The translations under genes were made by a program, and so were the position numbers. From Sphingomonas sp. A2-49 (GTDB lineage Bacteria; Pseudomonadota; Alphaproteobacteria; Sphingomonadales; Sphingomonadaceae), in contig NZ_JAJLPA010000002.1 in the NCBI RefSeq assembly GCF_025548555.1, positions 62,001 through 126,000 of the forward strand: 64,000 nucleotides of DNA. Direction: 5' to 3'. Below, in pieces: positions 17,637 to 28,163 of this stretch. The notes beneath the pieces are model-generated. The model ran no database searches and was not told the origin of the DNA. It saw only the letters and a program-made list of their open reading frames with translations. Position 1 is the stretch's first letter. Each line of letters starts with the position of its first letter.

Positions 17637-18263
17637 ATGACCTCCAATGAAGCAAGCTGCGGCTGCGCCGGCGAACCGGCTCGCGCGCAACACGATCCAG
17701 CCTACCGTCGCGCGCTACTGATCGTCGTGGTGCTCAACCTCGGCTTCGGTGTTGCCGAGCTATTCGGCGGATTTATCGCCGACAGTCAGGCGCTGAAAGC
17801 GGACTCGCTCGACTTTCTGGGTGACGGCTCGATCAGCCTCCTTGGCCTGCTTGCGCTCGCTTGGGCGCCCCGGGCGCGGTCTAACGTTGCGCTCTCGCAA
17901 GGGGTGTTTTTGGGGGCTCTCGGAGTGGGCGTGATCGGCTTCGCGATCTGGCGAGCACTCAACGCAACCGCACCTGATGCCGAGCTGATGGGCGCGATCG
18001 GCGCCGTCGCGCTGGCCATCAATGTCGCCTCGGCATTGGTCCTGTCACGCTTCCGGGAAGGAGATGCCAACGTCCGTGCGATCTGGCTGTTCAGCCGCAA
18101 CGATGCACTTGCAAATGTGGCGGTGATTGCCGCTGCCGGGCTGGTCGCTTGGACGGGGAGCGCATGGCCGGACTTGGCCGTCGCCGGTGTAATCGCACTC
18201 CTGTTCCTCCACTCGGCTTATGAGATTGTCACAGGCGCGTTGCGCGAACGAGGGCAGCGATAA
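17637..18263 (+). CDS. Short cation diffusion facilitator-like metal efflux protein
   Basis: A 208-residue membrane protein with six predicted helices and CDF signatures (ADSLDFLGDGSISLL, FSRNDALANVAV with metal-site Asp residues). It lacks the C-terminal cytosolic domain of full CDFs (about 300 residues). A Cys cluster (CGC) at residues 8-10 may bind metal. The strong GGAGG lies 5 nt before the ATG. It pairs with the divergent merR gene as a metal-inducible export unit. A paralogous pair lies at 43.4-44.5 kb. Confidence 0.8.
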   Translation: MTSNEASCGCAGEPARAQHDPAYRRALLIVVVLNLGFGVAELFGGFIADSQALKADSLDFLGDGSISLLGLLALAWAPRARSNVALSQGVFLGALGVGVIGFAIWRALNATAPDAELMGAIGAVALAINVASALVLSRFREGDANVRAIWLFSRNDALANVAVIAAAGLVAWTGSAWPDLAVAGVIALLFLHSAYEIVTGALRERGQR

Positions 18264-20232
18264 TGCGTTTCCTCGACGTGATCCGGGCGCTGCTCTCGGT
18301 TCGGTTTTTGGCCACGATAGTTGCCTTGCTCGTCCCAACCGCGGCGATGGCCGATCCGGTTGATGTGCAAACCGCGTGGCGGCTGCTCGACTATGTGGCG
18401 GTCGATTATGGTGGTGCCGTTGAGGCCGGCAGGATCAAGAGCAAGTCCGAATATTCCGAAATGAATGAGTTTGCTGCATCGGTTTCGACACGGCTTCTGA
18501 GCTTGCCGGCGAAGCCCGAACGGCAAAGCCCGAACGGCAAAGCCTCATTCAAGGCGCCGCCAACCTCCAAGCGCTTATTGGCCGCAAGGGATCGGGCGAA
18601 CAGGTCGCTACCCTCGCGCATGGGCTCGCGGCCGATCTGCTGCGCGCCTATCCGGTGCCGCTCGCTCCCGACAAGGTGCCGGATCTCGCATCGGGATCTG
18701 CCCTGTTCCAGCAGACCTGTGCCGCTTGTCACGGCATGACAGGGAATGGGCACGGTCCTGACGCAGCCAAGCTTTCCACGCCTCCGATTGCGTTCACCGA
18801 TGTAACCCGCGCCCGGCAACGGAGTGTGTTCGCGCTTTATCAGGTGGTGACGCAGGGCATTGACGGGACGGCGATGCAGAGCTTCGCTGATCTGCCGAAC
18901 GATCAGCGTTGGGCGGCTGCGTTCCGCGCTGGCAGCTTTGCCTTTACCGACGAACAGGCGCGAGAAGGGGCGCGGCTGTGGAAGTCGGACCCGGCGCTTC
19001 GCAGACGTATTCCGGATTTGAAAACGCTGGTCGCGCTCACCCCGGCTGCGCTCGCCACCTCAATCGGCGAAGCCAAGGCCGACGCCGTGCTCGCGTTCCT
19101 GCGTCGCCACCCCGATCAGGTGGTGCAACAGGCGCCCGGATCGCTCTCACTCGCCCGTGCCAAGCTCGCCGAAAGTGTCGCTGCGGCACGGCGCGGCAAT
19201 GCGCACGGGGCAAAGGAGCTGGCCCTGTCGGCGTATCTCGACGGGTTCGAACCGATCGAACCGACACTCACGGCGCGCGATGCGACCCTGATGGGCCGCA
19301 TCGAGGGCGCTATGGGCGAGTTCCGCGCCGCGATCGACCGCGGTGCCTCGCCCGAAGATCTCGCAGAAAAGGTATCGGTGCTCGACGGTTTGTTCGATGA
19401 TGCGGAAGCCGTGCTTGCACCTGATGCAGCCACAGAGGCGTCCACCTTCCTGGGTGCGTTTACGATCCTGCTGCGCGAGGGGCTCGAAGCCCTGCTCATC
19501 GTCGTTGCCATGATCGCATTTCTTCGCAAGGCCGATCGCGCCGACGCGCTGCGCTACGTTCATGGCGGATGGATTGGAGCGCTCGTCGCCGGGGGCGTTA
19601 CGTGGGCGATTGCGACCTATGCGATCGGGATTAGCGGCGCGAGCCGCGAGCTGACCGAAGGTTTCGGGTCGCTGTTTGCAGCGATCGTGCTACTCTCGGT
19701 CGGCATCTGGATGCACGGCAAGGCGCAAGCCGATCAGTGGCAGCGCTACATTCGCGAGAAGATGTCGCGCGCGCTTTCGGGCGGGTCGGGCTGGTTCCTG
19801 TTCGGATTGGCGTTTGTCGTGGTCTATCGCGAGGTCTTCGAGACGATACTGTTCTATGCCGCACTCTCGGCACAGGGGAACAACGCGATGCTCCTTGCCG
19901 GTGCGGGGTCAGCCGTTGCTTTGCTAGGCGTGATCGCCTGGGCCATGCTCCGCTACAGCCGAAAGCTGCCGATCACGCAGTTCTTCCGCTACAGCTCGTG
20001 GCTGATGGCGGCGTTGACGGTGGTCCTTGTGGGCAAAGGTGTTGCCGCACTCCAGGAAGCTGGGATCATCGACATAGCGCCGCTTGCAGACGTACCACGG
20101 CTGTCGATGCTCGGTCTGTTTCCGACCTGGCAATCGGTGCTCGCGCAAATTCTCATGGCGGTCGCTATCGCCATCGGGTTCGCATGGAATCGGCGTCGCG
20201 GAGTAGGCCTCGAGAAAATAGCTTCAGCTTAG
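18263..20232 (+). pseudogene. Cytochrome c / FTR1-family iron permease, frameshifted by a 14-bp tandem duplication
   Basis: The gene starts at 18263 (MRFLDVIRALL, overlapping the CDF stop) and encodes a signal peptide and the usual N-terminal region DVQTAWRLLDYVAVDYGG. At 18512-18539 the 14-mer AAGCCCGAACGGCA occurs twice in tandem and shifts the frame. Removing one copy joins the N-terminus to the downstream frame, giving RQSLIQGAANLQALIG and continuing into the CAACH heme site, REGLE (first FTR1 motif) and REVFE (second). A separate start at 18655 (GTG) would give a 525-residue protein without a signal peptide. The duplication is real in this sequence, but an assembly error cannot be excluded. 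Confidence 0.75.
18512..18544 (+). repeat. 14-bp tandem duplication causing a frameshift
   Basis: Two copies of AAGCCCGAACGGCA at 18512-18525 and 18526-18539, followed by the first five bases of a third. The unit length is not a multiple of three, so loss of one copy would restore the reading frame. Confidence 0.9.
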
Positions 20233-20239
20233 GCTTGGG

Positions 20240-20262
20240 GCGGACCGCTCTCGGCGGTCCGC
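20240..20262. terminator. Stem-loop between the convergent FTR1 and cusF genes
   Basis: GCGGACCG and CGGTCCGC arms (8 bp, perfect) with a 7-nt loop, in the short gap between two convergent genes. The T-run is weak on the plus strand, so it is a probable rather than certain terminator. Confidence 0.5.
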
Positions 20263-20272
20263 TTGCAACACC

Positions 20273-20596
20273 TCAACGTGGCTTGATAGCGGTTACGGTC
20301 GGCCCCGTCGCGGTCACCTTCACCATAAAATCGATCCGCTGCCCGACCTTGACGCCCCTAAGGAGCGTTGGCGGGCTGACGATGAAGGCCATCGTCATCC
20401 CGGGCCATGCCAATGCGGCGATCGGCCCGTGCTGGATCGTGACCTTGGCCGTCTTCGGATCGAGCGCCTTGACGATGCCGCTACCGTTGCCGGATTTCGC
20501 GGCCTTCGTCGCCATGCCCGGCATCTGTTTCGCTGGCTGCGCTATCACGGGGGTAGCCGTGAGGCTGGCGGTGATGAGTAGGACGATCGGTTTCAT
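20273..20596 (-). CDS. cusF: CusF-like periplasmic copper/silver-binding protein
   Basis: A 107-residue protein with a signal peptide and the CusF core [20 protein letters not shown] followed by [11 protein letters not shown]. It contains the His, Trp and two Met ligands that bind Cu(I)/Ag(I) in CusF. It would hand metal to the CusCBA pump. The ATG overlaps the cusA stop by 4 bp, so it is the last gene of the cusCBAF operon. Confidence 0.9.
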   Translation of the reverse strand: MKPIVLLITASLTATPVIAQPAKQMPGMATKAAKSGNGSGIVKALDPKTAKVTIQHGPIAALAWPGMTMAFIVSPPTLLRGVKVGQRIDFMVKVTATGPTVTAIKPR

Positions 20597-23500
20597 GTTT
20601 GCTCCTGAGTTGCAGCGGGAAGGGGAAACGTAGAAGCGGCAGGCTGGCGCGATCGTCGCAGCAGCAGATAGGCGGCGGGCAGAACCAGCATTGAGAGCAG
20701 CGGCGCAGTCAGCATCCCGCCGATCATCGGTGCGGCGATCCGGCTCATCACTTCGGAGCCGGTGCCTGTCCCGATCAGGATCGGGAACAGACCGGCCAGG
20801 ATCACCGCGACCGTCATCGCCTTGGGCCGGACACGAAGGAGGGCGCCTTCACGCACCGCCGCTTCGACAGCGGCATCGTCCGGGGCCGGGCCGCGAACAT
20901 CCAGCGCGTGCTTCAGGTAGATCAGCATCACCACGCCGAACTCCGCTGAAACACCGGCGAGCGCGATGAACCCGACACCGGTTGCGACCGATTGATTGTA
21001 GCCGAGTAGATAGAGCAGCCATAGACCGCCGGTGAGCGCAAACGGCAGGGTGCCCATCACCAGCGCAGCTTCATCGAGCCGACGAAAGGTGGCGTAGAGC
21101 AGCAGGAAAATGATGACCAAGGTCGCCGGAACGACGATCTTCAATCGCTCGACCGCACGCTGCAAATACTCGAACTGGCCCGTATAGGTGACGCTGACGC
21201 CGGGCGGCAGTTTCACCTTGGCGGCGATCACGTTTTGCAGATCGCGAACGATGGTGGTGAGAGGCGCGCCGCGTCCATCGATGTAGATCCACGTCACCGG
21301 TCGGCCGTTCTCGCTGCGCAGCATCGGCGGTCCATCGGTGATGCGGACGTCGGCGACGGTGCCGAGCGTAATCTGCTGCCCTGCCGGCGTCAGCACGGCT
21401 AAGTTTCGCAAGCCCTCGATGCTATCGCGCAGCTCGCGCGGGTAGCGCACGCTGATCGGATAACGCGCGAGTCCCTCGACGGTCTGGCCGATCGTCTCTC
21501 CGCCGATCGCGCTCGACACGATCGACTGCACGTCGGCGACGTTGAGGCCATAGCGTGCCGCAGCGGCCCGGTTGATATCGACATCGATATACCGCCCGCC
21601 GGTGAGCCGTTCGGCGAGCGCCGAGCCGACGCCGGGCACGGTCTTCGCGACCTGTTCGATCTCACGCGCGGTCGCATCGATCTCGGCGAGGTTCGACCCT
21701 GCAACCTTGATACCGATCGGGCTCTTGATGCCGGTCGACAGCATCTCGATCCGGTTGCGGATCGGCGGAATCCAGAAATTGGCGAGGCCCGGCACCTTCA
21801 CCGCCTTGTCGAGCTGATCGATCAATTTGTCCTGCGTCATGCCCGCGCGCCACTGATCCTTGGGCTTGAAACGGATCGTGGTCTCGAACATTTCGAGCGG
21901 GGCAGGGTCGGTCGCGGTGTCGGCGCGGCCGGCCTTGCCGAACACGCTTTCCACTTCGGGTACGGTCTTGATGAGCCGGTCGGTGAGCTGGAGAAGCTGG
22001 CCGGCCTTGGCGGTCGAAATGCCTGGCAGCGCGGAAGGCATGTAGAGCAGGTCGCCCTCATTCATCTGCGGAATGAACTCGCCGCCTAGCTGGCCGATCG
22101 GCCAGAGGCTGGTCGCAAACACGAGGCCGGCGATGACCAGCGCCTGTTTTGGTCTCGCCAGTACCCAGTCGAGCGCGGGACGGTAGATGCGGGTGAGGAC
22201 GCGATTGATCGGATTGGCATTCTCGCCCGGGATGCGACCGCGGATCAGCAACCCCATCAGCACCGGGATCAGCGTGATCGACAGGATCGCAGCGCCCGCC
22301 ATTGCGTAGGTCTTGGTGAAGGCGAGGGGCGCGAACAGCCGCCCTTCCTGACCCTGAAGCGAGAAGATCGGCACGAACGAGAAGGTGATGATGAGCAGGC
22401 TGAGGAACAGCGCCGGGCCGACCTCGACCGCTGCGGCGGTGATCACGCGCCAGCGCTCGGCACCCGCCAATGTCTCATCGGGATGATCGTGCGCCCAATG
22501 TTCGAGATGCTTGTGCGCGTTTTCGATCATGACGACCGCCGCATCGACCATCGCGCCGATGGCGATGGCGATGCCGCCCAGCGAGAGGATATTGGCGTTC
22601 AGTCCCTGCACGCGCATCGCGATGAATGCGATGAGGATACCGAGCGGCAGCGTGAGGATGGCGACCAACGCCGAGCGGACGTGCCAGAGGAACAGCGCGC
22701 AGACGAGCGCCACGACGATGAACTCCTCGATCAGCTTGCTGCGCAGATTGTCGACGGCGCGATCGATCAGGCCCGAGCGGTCATAGGTGGTGACGACCTC
22801 CACGCCGGGCGGCAGGCTCTTCTTCAATTCGTCGAGCCGGGTGCGAACCCCGTCGATCACCTCGCGCGCGTTCTTGCCCTGGCGCATCACGATGACGCCG
22901 CCTGCAACCTCGCCCTCGCCATTGAGTTCGGCCAACCCGCGCCGCATTTCGGGACCGATCTGGATCGTGGCGACGTCGCCGAGGGTCACGGGCACGCCGC
23001 CAACCGTCTTGAGCGGCACGCTGCGGAAATCGTCGAGCGTCTTCAGATAGCCGGTCGCGCGGACGATATATTCCGCCTCGGCCATCTCGAGGACCGATCC
23101 TCCGCTCTCCTGGTTGCCGCGCTTCAGCGCGTCAGTCACCGCCTCGTGGGTGATCCCGTAGGCGGCCAGCTTCTGCGGATCGAGGACGACCTGATACTGC
23201 TTCACCATGCCGCCGATGCTCGCGGCCTCAGCAACCCCCGGCACGGTCTTCAATTCGTAGCGCAGGAACCAGTCTTGGATGCTGCGGAGCTGTGCGAGGT
23301 CGTGACGCCCGGTCCGGTCGACCAGCGCATATTCATAGACCCAGCCTACCCCGGTAGCATCCGGGCCAAGCGATGCCTTTGCGCCCTCGGGCAGGCGGCT
23401 TTGCACTTGGCTCAGATATTCGAGCACCCGGCTGCGCGCCCAATAGAGGTCGGTCGCGTCGTCGAACAGCACATAGACGAAGCTGTCGCCGACGAACGAA

Positions 23501-23754
23501 TAGCCGCGCACCACGCGCGCACCCGGCACGGACAGCATCGTCGTCGCGAGCGGATACGTGACCTGGTTCTCGACGATCTGTGGGGCTTGGCCCGGATAGG
23601 TGGTGCGGATGATGACCTGGACGTCGGACAGGTCGGGCAGCGCATCGACCGCGGTCGAGCGGAGCGCGCCCACCCCGATGACGATCAGCGCGAGGGCTGC
23701 GAGCAGGACGAGGACGCGCGCCTTGACCGACGCCTCGATGATCCGCGCGATCAC
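20593..23754 (-). CDS. cusA: CusA/CzcA-family heavy-metal RND efflux pump
   Basis: A 1053-residue inner-membrane RND transporter of normal family length. The proton-relay helix has [17 protein letters not shown]. The segment [16 protein letters not shown] matches the CusA/SilA group and favours Cu(I)/Ag(I) over Zn/Co. It forms a tripartite pump with CusB and CusC. Both ends overlap their neighbours by 4 bp (ATGA), so the operon is tightly coupled. Confidence 0.92.
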   Translation of the reverse strand: MIARIIEASVKARVLVLLAALALIVIGVGALRSTAVDALPDLSDVQVIIRTTYPGQAPQIVENQVTYPLATTMLSVPGARVVRGYSFVGDSFVYVLFDDATDLYWARSRVLEYLSQVQSRLPEGAKASLGPDATGVGWVYEYALVDRTGRHDLAQLRSIQDWFLRYELKTVPGVAEAASIGGMVKQYQVVLDPQKLAAYGITHEAVTDALKRGNQESGGSVLEMAEAEYIVRATGYLKTLDDFRSVPLKTVGGVPVTLGDVATIQIGPEMRRGLAELNGEGEVAGGVIVMRQGKNAREVIDGVRTRLDELKKSLPPGVEVVTTYDRSGLIDRAVDNLRSKLIEEFIVVALVCALFLWHVRSALVAILTLPLGILIAFIAMRVQGLNANILSLGGIAIAIGAMVDAAVVMIENAHKHLEHWAHDHPDETLAGAERWRVITAAAVEVGPALFLSLLIITFSFVPIFSLQGQEGRLFAPLAFTKTYAMAGAAILSITLIPVLMGLLIRGRIPGENANPINRVLTRIYRPALDWVLARPKQALVIAGLVFATSLWPIGQLGGEFIPQMNEGDLLYMPSALPGISTAKAGQLLQLTDRLIKTVPEVESVFGKAGRADTATDPAPLEMFETTIRFKPKDQWRAGMTQDKLIDQLDKAVKVPGLANFWIPPIRNRIEMLSTGIKSPIGIKVAGSNLAEIDATAREIEQVAKTVPGVGSALAERLTGGRYIDVDINRAAAARYGLNVADVQSIVSSAIGGETIGQTVEGLARYPISVRYPRELRDSIEGLRNLAVLTPAGQQITLGTVADVRITDGPPMLRSENGRPVTWIYIDGRGAPLTTIVRDLQNVIAAKVKLPPGVSVTYTGQFEYLQRAVERLKIVVPATLVIIFLLLYATFRRLDEAALVMGTLPFALTGGLWLLYLLGYNQSVATGVGFIALAGVSAEFGVVMLIYLKHALDVRGPAPDDAAVEAAVREGALLRVRPKAMTVAVILAGLFPILIGTGTGSEVMSRIAAPMIGGMLTAPLLSMLVLPAAYLLLRRSRQPAASTFPLPAATQEQT

Positions 23755-24998
23755 TTCGTGTCGCCCGTGATCGGCCGCGCGGCAATGCCGGTCAGGCTCG
23801 CCTCGCTGTCGAGCAGGAACTGGCCCGACGCGACGACCTTCTCACCTGGTGCCAGTCCGGCGAGGATTTCGGTCCTGCCATTTGCCTCACGGCCCGCCTT
23901 GACCTCTGCTGGCCGATAGCGGCCCTTGTCCTCGGCGAGCATGACCAGCGTCCGCGTGCCGGTGCGGATCACGGCTTCGCTCGGCACCAGCAGCGCGGTA
24001 TCGGACGCGCCGCCTAGATGGACCGTCGCGAACATGCCGGGGCGCAGGCGGCCACCTGGATTGCGCAGCTCGATCCGTACCGTCAGCGTTCGGCTGTCGG
24101 CCTGCGTCGTCGGTAAGACGGCGATGATCCGTCCGGTAAAGCGCTCGGCAGGGAAGGCCGCCAGTTCGGCAGTCGCGGTCTGCCCGACCTTGACGGCGCC
24201 TGCGCGCACTTCCGGCACCGCGGCATTCAGCCAGACCGTGGCGAGGCCGTTGACCTGCGCCAGCGTTTGACCCTGTGCGAGCGTAACTCCGGAACGGGCG
24301 TCGAGCGTCTGGATAACGCCGGCGATCGGACTGCGCACCGTGGTCAGGCCGCGCCCGTGTGCCGTACCGCCGGGAATGCCCAGAAGACGCAGGCGCTGGG
24401 CCGCGGCAGCGGTGAGCGCCCTGTCGCCAGCCCGCCGCACGGCCTCATACTCAGCCTGTGCGCCGCCCCATTCGGGCACCAAGATGTCGGCGATCGGCGC
24501 ACCGCGCGCGATCACGTCGCCCGGCGCACGATTATAGACCCGCTGGACGAACCCGGCTGCGCGCGACTGGATGATCGCAACATCGCGTTGGTTGAAGTCG
24601 ATCGCGCCAGTCGCATCCAGTGCGCCGGCCAGCGTCCCGGTTGTTGCCGTGGCGACCCGGATGCCGAGATTTTGCATCGCAGACGGGTCGATCGAGATGC
24701 CGGGCTTGGGGTTCGCCCCCACGGCACTTGCATCGGGATATTTGGGGATCGTCTTCATCCCCATCGACGAGAGCGAGTCCGGATTGTCGTAATGCTCCTG
24801 CGGCACCATCGGGTCGTAATAATAGAGTGGCTTCGGTTTAGCCGAGGAGGCCGGATCGGCAGTCGCCGATGTCACCGAGGCTGTCGTAGCTGGGCTGGTC
24901 AGCCGCGCGGCCACGAACCCGATCCCGCCGCTGGCTAGGATCGCGAGAACAACGGCGCGGGAAGCGGGCGTGCGGGGGACGAAATTGCGCGGGCTCAT
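23751..24998 (-). CDS. cusB: CusB-like RND periplasmic adaptor
   Basis: A 415-residue membrane fusion protein. The N-terminus has a transmembrane anchor and the [23 protein letters not shown] region, the heavy-metal-binding motif of CusB-type adaptors. Barrel-sandwich and beta-barrel domains follow. It links CusA to CusC. It overlaps cusC and cusA by 4 bp on each side. Confidence 0.9.
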   Translation of the reverse strand: MSPRNFVPRTPASRAVVLAILASGGIGFVAARLTSPATTASVTSATADPASSAKPKPLYYYDPMVPQEHYDNPDSLSSMGMKTIPKYPDASAVGANPKPGISIDPSAMQNLGIRVATATTGTLAGALDATGAIDFNQRDVAIIQSRAAGFVQRVYNRAPGDVIARGAPIADILVPEWGGAQAEYEAVRRAGDRALTAAAAQRLRLLGIPGGTAHGRGLTTVRSPIAGVIQTLDARSGVTLAQGQTLAQVNGLATVWLNAAVPEVRAGAVKVGQTATAELAAFPAERFTGRIIAVLPTTQADSRTLTVRIELRNPGGRLRPGMFATVHLGGASDTALLVPSEAVIRTGTRTLVMLAEDKGRYRPAEVKAGREANGRTEILAGLAPGEKVVASGQFLLDSEASLTGIAARPITGDTK

Positions 24999-26233
24999 CG
25001 TGGATCGCTCCGATAGGTGAGGGTGAGGCGTGCGCCGTCGATCACGACCAGTGCCTCACGATCGAGCGTTTCGAGGGCCGCATTGGCAAGCGCACTATGT
25101 GCGTCGACGACATCGAGCAGTCCGGCACGTCCGCCAGCATAGCTCGCGGTCTCGAGATCGACGCGCTCGCGCGCCAACGGCTCGAGCGTCTCCTTCGATC
25201 GCATCCACTGCGCATGGTGCATCACATGATCGGCAAGGCCCGCATCGAGGCCTGCCGCAAGTTGGCGGGCAGTATCTTCCTGCTGGGCGCGCTGTTTCGC
25301 CGCATCCGCGACGCGTGCGGCGATCAACGGGTCTTGGCGATGCGATTTGAACAACGGCAGGCCGATGGTGACGCCGGCCGAGACATAATCGCCAAAGCGC
25401 GGATCGCGGCGCTGGTAGCTGACGTCGACACCAAAATCCGGGCGGCGATCGGCCTGCGCCAACCGGACGTCGGCATCGGCCTGGCCGACACGGGCGGCGA
25501 TCGCCGCCAGCATTGGGTTACGGTCGAGGGCACTGCGCAATTGCGCGGGGTCCACCATGAAGTCTGGCACCGGGCCGGCGACCGCAGGGGCCGGATCTCG
25601 GGTCCAGCGGATCAGGTCAGAGCGGGCGCGCGCGACTGCGGACACCAGTTCGTCGCGGCGATCATCGAGGGCTGCGAGACCTTGGCGTCCGGCAAGCGTC
25701 TGCGCCGGGCGAGCGCTACCGGCCGACACCGCACTTGGTGATGTCCGTACCAGACGATCCAGCCTGCCGCGCACGGCATCGAGCGCCACCAGACGGCGCT
25801 CGGCATAGGCCAGCGTGATCCAAGCAATTGCGGTTTCGACCTCGACGGTGCGGGCTTCAGCGACCGCCTCCGCATCGGCGGCCGCGATATCGGTATCGGC
25901 ACGTGCCTGTTGCGCGTGGCGCTTGGCGGCGTTCGGAATGTCCTGCGACAGCCCGACCCGCGCCCAGGTGAAATTGTCCCGATTGGGCTCGAACGCGAGC
26001 GGCCCCGAAACCGGGAAGCTGTCGACCCCGAGCGCGAGCTTCGGATCGGGGAGGGCGCCTGCAGCTCCGCGTGAAGCACGGGCGCTGTCGGCACCGAGGG
26101 TACGAGCGCGTAGTGACGGTGCATGGCCCTTCGCTGCGGCGAGCGCCGCATCGAACGTGAGCGGTCCGGCCGTGGCTGTGGTGGTGGTAAGCGCAGCGAT
26201 CAGCGCGGCGCTCGGTATCGTGTATCTGGACAT
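24995..26233 (-). CDS. cusC: CusC-like outer-membrane efflux protein (TolC family)
   Basis: A 412-residue protein with a signal peptide ending near ATAGPLTFDAALAAA and two repeats of the TolC-type helical architecture. It provides the outer-membrane channel for the Cus pump and is the first gene of the cusCBAF operon. No ECF-type promoter like those elsewhere in the island was found upstream. Confidence 0.88.
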   Translation of the reverse strand: MSRYTIPSAALIAALTTTTATAGPLTFDAALAAAKGHAPSLRARTLGADSARASRGAAGALPDPKLALGVDSFPVSGPLAFEPNRDNFTWARVGLSQDIPNAAKRHAQQARADTDIAAADAEAVAEARTVEVETAIAWITLAYAERRLVALDAVRGRLDRLVRTSPSAVSAGSARPAQTLAGRQGLAALDDRRDELVSAVARARSDLIRWTRDPAPAVAGPVPDFMVDPAQLRSALDRNPMLAAIAARVGQADADVRLAQADRRPDFGVDVSYQRRDPRFGDYVSAGVTIGLPLFKSHRQDPLIAARVADAAKQRAQQEDTARQLAAGLDAGLADHVMHHAQWMRSKETLEPLARERVDLETASYAGGRAGLLDVVDAHSALANAALETLDREALVVIDGARLTLTYRSDPR

Positions 26234-26315
26234 GGTTTCCCCGCTGGCAGATCGAAGGTTAGCGAAAGACCGACCGGCAGGGTCAAAGCCCCGCCGGTCG
26301 ACTTTCAGCGCTCGA

Positions 26316-26576
26316 TTAGGAGCTCTGCGAGGCGCAGCAGGCCATAGCGCCGGACTTGGCCGCCATCATAGACTGGCAAGCGTCGGCGTCGGTCATCGAA
26401 ATGGCCGCCGGCACCCAGACGCGACGCGCCACGGCAAGCGGCGCGCGAGGACCGGGAGCCTGGATACTCGCCCGCCATTCGTAATGACCGGCATCAGGAC
26501 GCGGAGACGCGGATGCGGAGGTAGCAGCAAACACGGCGATCATACCGACGAGGACGCCGGAAAACTTGATATTCAT
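26316..26576 (-). CDS. Small secreted protein, Cys/Met-containing, copper-cluster associated
   Basis: An 86-residue protein with a signal peptide (MNIKFSGVLVGMIAVFAATSASA) and a C-terminal stretch with three Cys and three Met (DACQSMMAAKSGAMACCASQ). It is located just upstream of cusC. No family name is known to me. The thiol-rich tail and the context suggest a periplasmic metal ligand or chaperone. Confidence 0.6.
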   Translation of the reverse strand: MNIKFSGVLVGMIAVFAATSASASPRPDAGHYEWRASIQAPGPRAPLAVARRVWVPAAISMTDADACQSMMAAKSGAMACCASQSS

Positions 26577-26657
26577 GACATTGAATCCTTAATCTGAGCA
26601 GTGGCCGCCAACACGCAAGTGCCTCGAAGGAGGCCTGCGGCAGACGGAATCCGGGTG

Positions 26658-27017
26658 TCAGATCAGGAAACTGGGTGGGTCGGGGTCGGGGCCGTAGGTC
26701 CGCCCATCAAGGCGCGCAGTCGGTGGCCATGCTGGATCAAGGCGATTGAGCTGGCGGGTAGTGAGAGTAGCACCTACCGGCTCGGTGATCGCCGCGGCGG
26801 GGCATCCCATCGCCGCGATGCATTGGAGCGTCATCTTCTTACACGGCACCGAGCCGTGCATCTGTCCCGCCGTCATGCCATCGCAGCAATCCATTGAGGC
26901 CATTGTCGCCATCGACATGGTCTCGCTCTGAAGCGGACTCATCGCCATCGCCGTGGACTGTCCGAACAGGCCGACGACCGCGAACAATAACAGGAAAGGG
27001 CGAAGAAAGCGGGTCAC
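26658..27017 (-). CDS. Small secreted Met/Cys-rich protein
   Basis: A 119-residue protein from a GTG start at 27017, with a hydrophobic signal (FLRPFLLLFAVVGLFG). The Met/Cys-rich centre includes SMDCCDGMTAGQMHG and PCKKMTLQCIAAMGC. It is probably a periplasmic copper-binding protein of unknown family. The ribosome binding site is weak. A MerR-like promoter element lies immediately upstream. Confidence 0.6.
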   Translation of the reverse strand: MTRFLRPFLLLFAVVGLFGQSTAMAMSPLQSETMSMATMASMDCCDGMTAGQMHGSVPCKKMTLQCIAAMGCPAAAITEPVGATLTTRQLNRLDPAWPPTARLDGRTYGPDPDPPSFLI

Positions 27018-27028
27018 GTCGTCGTGTA

Positions 27029-27055
27029 ACCTAATGCAATGGGGTTAAAGGTCAA
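27029..27055 (-). promoter_or_regulatory. Possible MerR/CueR-type promoter element
   Basis: On the minus strand a -35 TTGACC is followed by a weak dyad (ACCTTTAAC ... ATTAGGT), reminiscent of CueR operators. The -10 is not clear. It lies about 12 bp from the GTG start of the Met/Cys-rich gene. Confidence 0.35.
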
Positions 27056-27113
27056 TTCGCCCAAACGAGCAGTCGGTTACACGCCAAGATCAATGCCGTA
27101 GAATCAACCAGCT

Positions 27114-27563
27114 CTATCCCCCATGATGCGCGAAGACGCGGCCCCCAGCTGGGCCAAACGCGATCACGTCGTAGGCTTGCGGCTTTGCCCCTGCGACCTC
27201 CATGCCAAGGGAGCCCATCGGCATTCCCGCGACCGCTAGTCCGCGCACGCCGTTCGGGTGCTGCGCAAGCACGCGCTTCATGTCGGCGATCGGAACGTGT
27301 CCCTCAAAGGCCATGCCGTCGATGATGGCGGTGTGGCAGGACGCGAGGGCGGCCGGCACGCCAACACGACGTTGGAAGGCGGCGCGATTGGCGTCGTCGA
27401 TGACCTGAACCTTGCGGCCGAACTGCTGGCGCACCTGAGCCGCCCATTTCTCGCAACAGCCGCAGCCCGGATCACGGTGCATGGCGATGTCTGCCGCGGC
27501 CGATGCTACGGCAGGAATTGTCATCAACAAGGCGGCAGCGATGCCGCGAAGGCCGTGCTTCAT
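27114..27563 (-). CDS. DUF411 domain protein (copper-binding, CopG-like)
   Basis: A 149-residue secreted protein. After the signal peptide comes MHRDPGCGCCEKWA, the conserved DUF411 metal-binding motif, followed by SCHTAIIDGMAFEGHVP and GLAVAGMPMGSLGME. DUF411 proteins occur in copper and silver resistance loci and are thought to bind or reduce copper in the periplasm. A second copy lies at 45553-45996. Confidence 0.85.
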   Translation of the reverse strand: MKHGLRGIAAALLMTIPAVASAAADIAMHRDPGCGCCEKWAAQVRQQFGRKVQVIDDANRAAFQRRVGVPAALASCHTAIIDGMAFEGHVPIADMKRVLAQHPNGVRGLAVAGMPMGSLGMEVAGAKPQAYDVIAFGPAGGRVFAHHGG

Positions 27564-27584
27564 AAGTCAGCTCCGAATGAGAAA

Positions 27585-27626
27585 CCCCGCCCTGCCGGGG
27601 GGAATAGGGGGATCGACAGGGCGGGG
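27585..27626. other. Intergenic hairpin between the DUF305 and DUF411 genes
   Basis: CCCCGCCCTG and CAGGGCGGGG form a perfect 10-bp stem with a 22-nt loop; on the minus strand it is followed by TTTCTC. It may attenuate or stabilise the transcript between the two copper genes. Confidence 0.45.
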
Positions 27627-27637
27627 GAAAGCGCTCC

Positions 27638-28030
27638 TTACTGGGGGCGCTTACCGTGCTTGCTGAGCCAAGCCTGTAGCTCCGCAATATCCTTTTCCTG
27701 CTTCGTGATCGTCATCTGCGCCATCTGGCGGGTCTGCGCGTCCTTGGCGTCGCGAACCGCGACGCGCGACATAGCGACCGCGCCGCGGTGATGCTCGATC
27801 ATCTTGCGGGTCCACATTTCGGCCGCGTCGCCCTGCTTGGCCGCCATCATCTTCTGATGCATGTCCATCTCGGCTTGGCCGTAGGGATTGCCTGCCATCA
27901 TCTTGGACATGTCACCGCCGTTCATGCCGCCCATCTTGCTGTGATCCATGCCCTGCATCCCTCCGCTCTGCTGCGCGAGCGCGGGCGTGGTGATCAGGGT
28001 AAAAGCTGCTACTGTCAGTGCAAATCGCAT
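27638..28030 (-). CDS. DUF305 domain periplasmic protein
   Basis: A 130-residue protein with a signal peptide, a Met/His-rich linker (MQGMDHSKMGGMNGG) and the DUF305 helical core including MIEHHRGAVAMSRVA. DUF305 proteins bind Cu(I) in copper loci. It has a GAGGAGA ribosome binding site and its own ECF-type promoter at 28057-28083. Confidence 0.85.
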   Translation of the reverse strand: MRFALTVAAFTLITTPALAQQSGGMQGMDHSKMGGMNGGDMSKMMAGNPYGQAEMDMHQKMMAAKQGDAAEMWTRKMIEHHRGAVAMSRVAVRDAKDAQTRQMAQMTITKQEKDIAELQAWLSKHGKRPQ

Positions 28031-28056
28031 TGTCGATCTCCTCGGGTTCTAAGTCT

Positions 28057-28083
28057 TTTACGCGTGCGGGTACGCTACCCCTC
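28057..28083 (-). promoter_or_regulatory. Predicted copper-ECF promoter for the DUF305 gene
   Basis: On the minus strand GAGGGG (28078-28083), a 15-bp spacer starting TAG, and CGTAAA (28057-28062). It matches five other sites in the island with identical spacing. The predicted transcript start is about 20 nt before the ATG. Confidence 0.65.
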
Positions 28084-28163
28084 ACCCACGCTGCTAAAAC
28101 GCTCGAGATGTCGGCTGGAAACGAGACTTTATTTCCAAGGGCCGCGCGTCTGCGTCGCGTATA

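Noticed and set aside
22483..23919. A 478-residue open frame on the plus strand
   Set aside because: It is antisense to cusA and cusB, which are certain.
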